Source: Parietichytrium sp. I65-24A (lineage: Eukaryota; Sar; Bigyra; Thraustochytrida; Thraustochytriidae). Taken from it: 64,000 nucleotides of DNA. A program made the position numbers and the translations under genes. This document shows, piece after piece, positions 60,180 through 64,000 of this stretch. The notes below the pieces were generated by a model. The model was given only the letters and a program-made list of their open reading frames with translations. It made no database searches and was not told the origin of the DNA. The stretch covers positions 531,011 to 595,010 of the forward strand of contig BLSF01000020.1 in NCBI GenBank assembly GCA_012862575.1, written 5' to 3'. Within the stretch, counting starts at the first letter, position 1, and the number at the start of each line of letters is the position of its first letter.

Positions 60180-62006
60180 TTAGCGAGCTCTGCGCTGAGC
60201 CCGCTGAATGTCGAGGTCGTCCGCCAGCTCTTGTCTCCTGGCGAGCAGATCGAGATATGGCAGTCCGCGGAAAATGAACTGCTGACGGTGCTCTTTTTGC
60301 CATTTCGAAATAGCCGCTTTAATGAGCCGCTCAGAGCGCTTCCGCTCTCTGATGATGTCTAGCACACGTTGTTCAAATTTGCGGGTAGGCTGACGGAGCT
60401 CTCGCTGCATGGCAAGATTGTCCCTCGCCGAGCATTCGTTGGCAAAGAGCTGCTCCAAGACTTGCACCTGCGACGAAAGCGATGCGAGTTTAAGTTCTTC
60501 TCGCCGGCGATGGAGCCTCTCGACCTGCTGAAGAATCAGAGACACGCATTCACGCGGCTCAAGAGCCTTTATTTGATCCGTAACCCTCTCGCGCTCCACG
60601 TACGCAGTATTTAGCTTGTTCCACATCTCGTGGAGCTTTAGTAATGCAGCTTGGGTGTTTCCATCCTTGTTTCCAGCAATCATTCTCTGCACTTTGAACT
60701 TCTTTTCTGCGTCCAGTTCCTTTTTCCAGGCCGCATCTAAGGCAGTCTGATTGAAGGCGGCGACACTCTCAGCGTGTACAGGAGACGCAAGACGGGTTTG
60801 AGCGAAGGGGGCCGCAGCACGCTTTTGTGGCGACCGAACTTGCCGAATTCGGCGAGTTTGCAGACCTCGAGGAGACGCCGCGTACTCGTCCACGCCCTCA
60901 GAATCGCGGGAATCATCGTCCTCGTCCTCCCCCGTCTCGTCACCAGCATCTAGCTGAGTGACAGGAAGTTTTTTCCCCCTCTTCTCCTTTTGCTCCAGGC
61001 GTAGTTCTCGAAGCATTTCGAGCGCGGATTTTGAGCTGGTGACCATAACAGGCGTCCCCACTGGTGTGTTACCTGTGGTGGTTTTTGATTCGAGAACAGG
61101 ATGGTCCTCTACCGGGCTATCTTTTGCTATAGAAACTGGCGAAGAGACTTTAAATTGCTCGTCTTCTTCGTCGGAGAAGAATCCTGTTGGGGAAATTCTC
61201 GCCAACCCATTGAGCTGTCGCGAAGGGCTTTTCCCAGCCTGCACTGCTGAAGGGCTCTTGCTTGCATCAGCGACAAATCGTCTTCCGGCTGAGTTGACTT
61301 CGCCAACGTCCTGGTCTCCCAGACCGGACGAAGACTTGTCTCTTCCAATCGCTTTTATGCCAAACAAACGCTCATTTTGCTCCTCATGCACGCCAAACAG
61401 CCTCTGAATCTCCTGATCGCCGTGGAGGCCAGCCTTGGACACGACCTGATCGCGGACCATGACATCTTCCCTCTCTTGAGCAGCCTTGAGCTCTGCGCGC
61501 AGTGCAGCGTTCTCTCGCCTCAGCTGCGCGATGCACTGCTCGCTCTCTGCTCTCCTTACCCTTTCTCGCTGCAAATCCCTCTCCCATTCGGCTAATTGCG
61601 TGCTGAGAACTTCTCTCACCTGTAACAATTTCCTGTCCTTCCTGTCTATCTCGTCAGCCAGAAGGTCAACCTGAGCTTTCAGCACTGCCACGCGCTCATC
61701 GTCCCGTGCCGCTCTCTCTGCTTCTGCTTCTGCTGCTTTTGCATTCGCATTCGCATTTGCATTCGCTTCCGCTTCTGCTGACAAGTCCTGCTCCCCGTCG
61801 GCCCACTCCAATGGCGCCCATTCCAGTCCCTCGTGCGAGAGCTGCAGAGGAGCGGCGGACCACCGCTGGGAAGTTTCTTTTGTGCCACGAGAAGGAGTCC
61901 TCGCCGCGGACGTTGTGGCGCTGGGAGAGCACGCCGAGGACACCGTGGAGCCGCTCAAGCCATCGAGCGCGTCCAATGCGTCCAACGGGCGGAACGAAGT
62001 GGGCAT
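60180..62006 (-). CDS. MAP65/PRC1/Ase1-like microtubule-associated coiled-coil protein
   Basis: Single exon, 608 aa. The C-terminal 190 residues match the end of the MAP65/PRC1 spectrin-like domain: LLKLHEMWNKLNTAYVERERV (family L..LWD.L....EER), LQQVERLHRRREEL (VDRLEELK in PRC1), and LIKAAISKWQKEHRQQFIFRGLPYLDLL (A...WE.EH.KPF...G....). MAP65/PRC1 proteins are antiparallel microtubule bundlers at the spindle midzone. The N-terminal 90 residues are Ala-rich with (AN)n. Residues 92-185 are a coiled coil (LKAQVDLLADEIDRKDRKLL), and 185-400 is acidic or disordered. The conserved region is shorter than in PRC1 and the protein ends within 20 residues of it, so bundling ability is uncertain. The call rests on visual alignment. 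Confidence 0.6.
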   Translation of the reverse strand: MPTSFRPLDALDALDGLSGSTVSSACSPSATTSAARTPSRGTKETSQRWSAAPLQLSHEGLEWAPLEWADGEQDLSAEAEANANANANAKAAEAEAERAARDDERVAVLKAQVDLLADEIDRKDRKLLQVREVLSTQLAEWERDLQRERVRRAESEQCIAQLRRENAALRAELKAAQEREDVMVRDQVVSKAGLHGDQEIQRLFGVHEEQNERLFGIKAIGRDKSSSGLGDQDVGEVNSAGRRFVADASKSPSAVQAGKSPSRQLNGLARISPTGFFSDEEDEQFKVSSPVSIAKDSPVEDHPVLESKTTTGNTPVGTPVMVTSSKSALEMLRELRLEQKEKRGKKLPVTQLDAGDETGEDEDDDSRDSEGVDEYAASPRGLQTRRIRQVRSPQKRAAAPFAQTRLASPVHAESVAAFNQTALDAAWKKELDAEKKFKVQRMIAGNKDGNTQAALLKLHEMWNKLNTAYVERERVTDQIKALEPRECVSLILQQVERLHRRREELKLASLSSQVQVLEQLFANECSARDNLAMQRELRQPTRKFEQRVLDIIRERKRSERLIKAAISKWQKEHRQQFIFRGLPYLDLLARRQELADDLDIQRAQRRAR

Positions 62007-62321
62007 TGGAACGGTGCCAGCCGTTCGATGTGGTTGGACCAGGGTGCGACTAGAGGCTGGGTGGCGCTAAGTTTCAACGGACGGTATGCTTACTGCACCC
62101 ATGTGGGGCGCGCGCCCTTCCCGACTGTCCTCGCTCAAACGACCCGTTTCCTTCTCAATCAAACTTCAAACAAACAAACAAATACAAACAACAACAACTT
62201 CTCTTCTAGTCAGGGGCGGGACCCAGCGTCTTCCTTTCCGCAGGTGCTGCTTGCTCCACAGCCCAGCCCGCAGTACTCGCACGTGGGTCCTCGGAGGAAA
62301 TGTATCGTACGCGTCTTCTTG

Positions 62322-62539
62322 AGGGTGAGAAGCGTAGCTTCTCCGCAGCGAAGGAAACGTTGGCGACATGCACGATAACCTGTCACTCTACAGTTTACCG
62401 CGATGAGGGTCGATAGCAATCTGTTCACANAAGGGTGAGAAGCGTAGCTTCTCCTCAGCGAAGGAAACGTTGGCAACATGCACGATAACCTGTCACTCTA
62501 CAGTTTACCGCAATGAGGGTCGATAGCAATCTGTTCACA
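62322..62539. repeat. 108-bp direct repeat flanking an N
   Basis: Copy 1 is 62322-62429 and copy 2 is 62432-62539, differing at three positions, with only an N and one A between. Each starts with an inverted repeat GAGAAGC-GTA-GCTTCTC. Most likely the unmerged overlapping ends of two contigs, perhaps two haplotypes. Confidence 0.9.
62430..62430. other. Unresolved base / assembly join
   Basis: A single N between two near-identical 108-bp copies, typical of a scaffold join where contig ends were not merged. Confidence 0.85.
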
Positions 62540-63341
62540 TGCACGAAAACTACTCCGAATACGTTCCCCTGCGCCCCCTCAGGCTGGCGCACAAAGTGCA
62601 GCGTAAACAAACCCTATCGGGAGGTGGGATGTGGCGCTCGTGGTCTCATTTCTTTAGAGGTAAGAATTTTTCATCCTTAGTTTGGTGGAAGTGCTGATTG
62701 CTGTATGCGACGATGATGAAACCAAGACTTCATCTCATGAGACTCATGAGTCACGGTCGCAGTGACAATGACGATACTCTCTATTGCACCAAGAGTTGAC
62801 CAAGCAGCGACTCTGGAGAAGACTTGACGCACGAGATTTTCGATGGTATATTCCTGCGCATCGCGTTCTCCCACCACATGGGACCAAACCTTGAGATGGA
62901 GCAAGCATTGCGGGAGATGAAAGACTACAAGGAGAGCATGACGCGTTTCTGCAGTTCTTCGTCCGGACAGTCCGGACCATACAACGTGTAGTTGATAAAG
63001 AGCTCGCGCACATCGCGCACGCAAAAATCGATACCCATAAACCAGCCAATTTTGCGTATAATTCAATAGGAATCATCTGCCTGCGTGTATTCCACTCTTC
63101 TGCTGGCCCTTGTTGCTCCTTAAACAGTTTTCCAAAATTTGTCATCCTCGCGATAGATCCAGCTCTCAACGCTAAAGTTATCTGCAGTTTTTTGGAAGGC
63201 AGACCCCTGTGTGCCCAGCGAAGACAACGAGAGCCGCATTGCTGCTGCTTGTTAGCTACAGAAGCCATATATTCCGGGAGTTCACTCGCTTGAGTTGCTT
63301 CATTCATCTTCACTCTTCCCTCTTTATTTCTCGCTGTGCAC

Positions 63342-63624
63342 TCACCACCTAAAGTAGAAAGTAGGAAGTAAAAAGAGTGACTGTGAGTGTCTTTCACCTC
63401 TCTTCCACCTCGCTTGTATTTCCAGTTTCAAAAATAACTGACTAGTCTGGATGTATGAGCTGACACAAAGAATGTGCGTTGAGACGTTCACCACCTAAAG
63501 TAGAAAGTAAAAAGAGTGACTGTGAGTTTCTTTCACCTTTCTTCCACCTCTCGCTTGTATTTGCAGTTTCAAAGAAGACTAGTCTGGATGTATGAGCTGA
63601 CACAAAGAATGTACGTTGAGACGT
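63342..63624. repeat. Tandem duplication of a 137-146-bp unit
   Basis: Unit 1 is 63342-63487 and unit 2 is 63488-63624, sharing TCACCACCTAAAGTAGAAAG and CTAGTCTGGATGTATGAGCT. They differ by a few substitutions and short deletions. Both contain CTTGTATTTNCAG, an acceptor-like end. Downstream of it unit 2 stays open (QRRLVWMYELTQRMYVE) and continues to a stop at 63731. Unit 1 is interrupted by TAA. It may be a duplicated exon of an unrecognised gene or only repeats. Confidence 0.85.
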
Positions 63625-64000
63625 TCACCATGGGGAAGGAAGTACAGTCTCGTGCAAGTCGTATAATTTCCCGTATGCTTTTGTTAAGCAAGTTCTCGAG
63701 TACCGTGGATTCGAGCGAGCTCACCTACTAGTCTCGAAGAAGTTGGTTGGTTCCCGACCACCCGACCACCCAATACCTCACACTCTCGCTCACTTGGCTG
63801 TGCTCGAGAATGAGTTCAACATTTTCTTTTTCTTTGTTATTTTGTTTCAATATGTGTCCGTATATTCCCGGCGAGCAACTCAGTGCCAGTGCAGAATTTA
63901 GTGGCGACAATCTCAAAACTCGGCAACTCAAACACTGTGAAAAATTTTTTTACTCCGCCAATCATTCCGATTGAAATTTTTTCATTCCAATTTTATCCCA

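Larger units (their letters stand above)
62007..64000. other. Repeat-bearing intergenic region with a sequence gap
   Basis: 2 kb upstream of the MAP65-like gene to the window end. It holds a 108-bp near-identical direct repeat flanking an N at 62430, and a second tandem duplication at 63342-63624 (both listed). Frames on the minus strand at 62677-63066 (129 codons, ATG start) and 62744-63397 (no family) overlap each other in different frames. A 37-codon frame from ATG at about 63040 (MGIDFCVRDVRELF) lies in the third frame. None is convincing alone. I did not find a reading that joins them. Confidence 0.4.

Noticed and set aside
62744-63397. 217-codon minus-strand frame
   Set aside because: No domain, Cys/Ser/Arg-rich composition typical of a wrong frame; left only as part of an uncertain region.
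1-64000. tRNA, rRNA, CRISPR, transposon, viral or biosynthetic-cluster signals
   Set aside because: Looked for T-arm-like GGTTCGANNCC, long terminal repeats, transposase or capsid motifs and spaced direct repeats; none held up. GGTTCGATTCGATT at about 40992 is inside the ABCG coding sequence.

Overview
The window is a stretch of protist nuclear genome. Genes lie on both strands as monocistronic units. Proteins are long and mostly encoded by a single exon; one ORF runs 9.1 kb. Only seven introns could be placed, all short (79-240 bp) with GTAAGT or GTGAGT donors, several with CTAAC or CTGAC-like branch sites. Intergenic DNA is 0.1-2.7 kb and rich in microsatellites. A TTLL12-like protein, a flagellar C1a-32/CFAP119-like protein, a mitochondrial TypA, a PqiA-like membrane protein and a CCDC53-type motif fit an intron-poor flagellated stramenopile-like heterotroph, and a thraustochytrid is my best guess. 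No plastid gene was recognised. The taxonomic call is inference, not proof.

Layout. 1-798 (-): partial PqiA-like membrane protein. 2371-4586 (+): mitochondrial TypA/BipA GTPase. 4775-7411 (-): N-myristoylated, EF-hand-derived and helical-repeat protein. 10089-14390 (+): PH-PH-Sec6-like-PH-SAP protein. 14600-17311 (-): secreted right-handed beta-helix carbohydrate-active protein. 17731 is an assembly gap that hides the 5' end of a type I membrane protein (to 18798, +). 19051-20909 (-): TTLL12-like, with an apparent frameshift. 21906-31034 (-): GCN1. 32750-34258 (+): cytosolic PheRS alpha. 34537-36363 (-): PH and two-TM protein. 38034-39044 (+): HMG-CoA lyase. 40736-42650 (+): ABCG half transporter. 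42897-43535 (-): NDUFAF3. 44279-44614 (+): small orphan. 44641-46272 (-): RNA polymerase II CTD-interacting (CID) protein. 46866-47574 (-): C1a-32/CFAP119-like. 48157-50467 (+): COG2. 50586-51014 (-): Dim1/TXNL4A. 52799-55741 (+): myristoylated EF-hand protein. 56078-59554 (-): RAD17 with zinc fingers. 60180-62006 (-): MAP65/PRC1-like. 62007-64000: repeats and a second gap.

The genes are a scattered housekeeping set (translation and its stress control, mitochondrial function, Golgi/exocyst tethering, splicing and transcription, checkpoint, microtubules), not a cluster or pathway. The most unusual items are the PH/Sec6/SAP fusion, a shared myristoylated EF-hand-like N-terminal module in two genes about 45 kb apart, a TTLL12-like protein whose metal-binding Glu is Gly, a zinc-finger RAD17 with an eroded Walker B, and two assembly gaps with biological consequences. 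I found no tRNA, rRNA, CRISPR array, transposase or viral gene.
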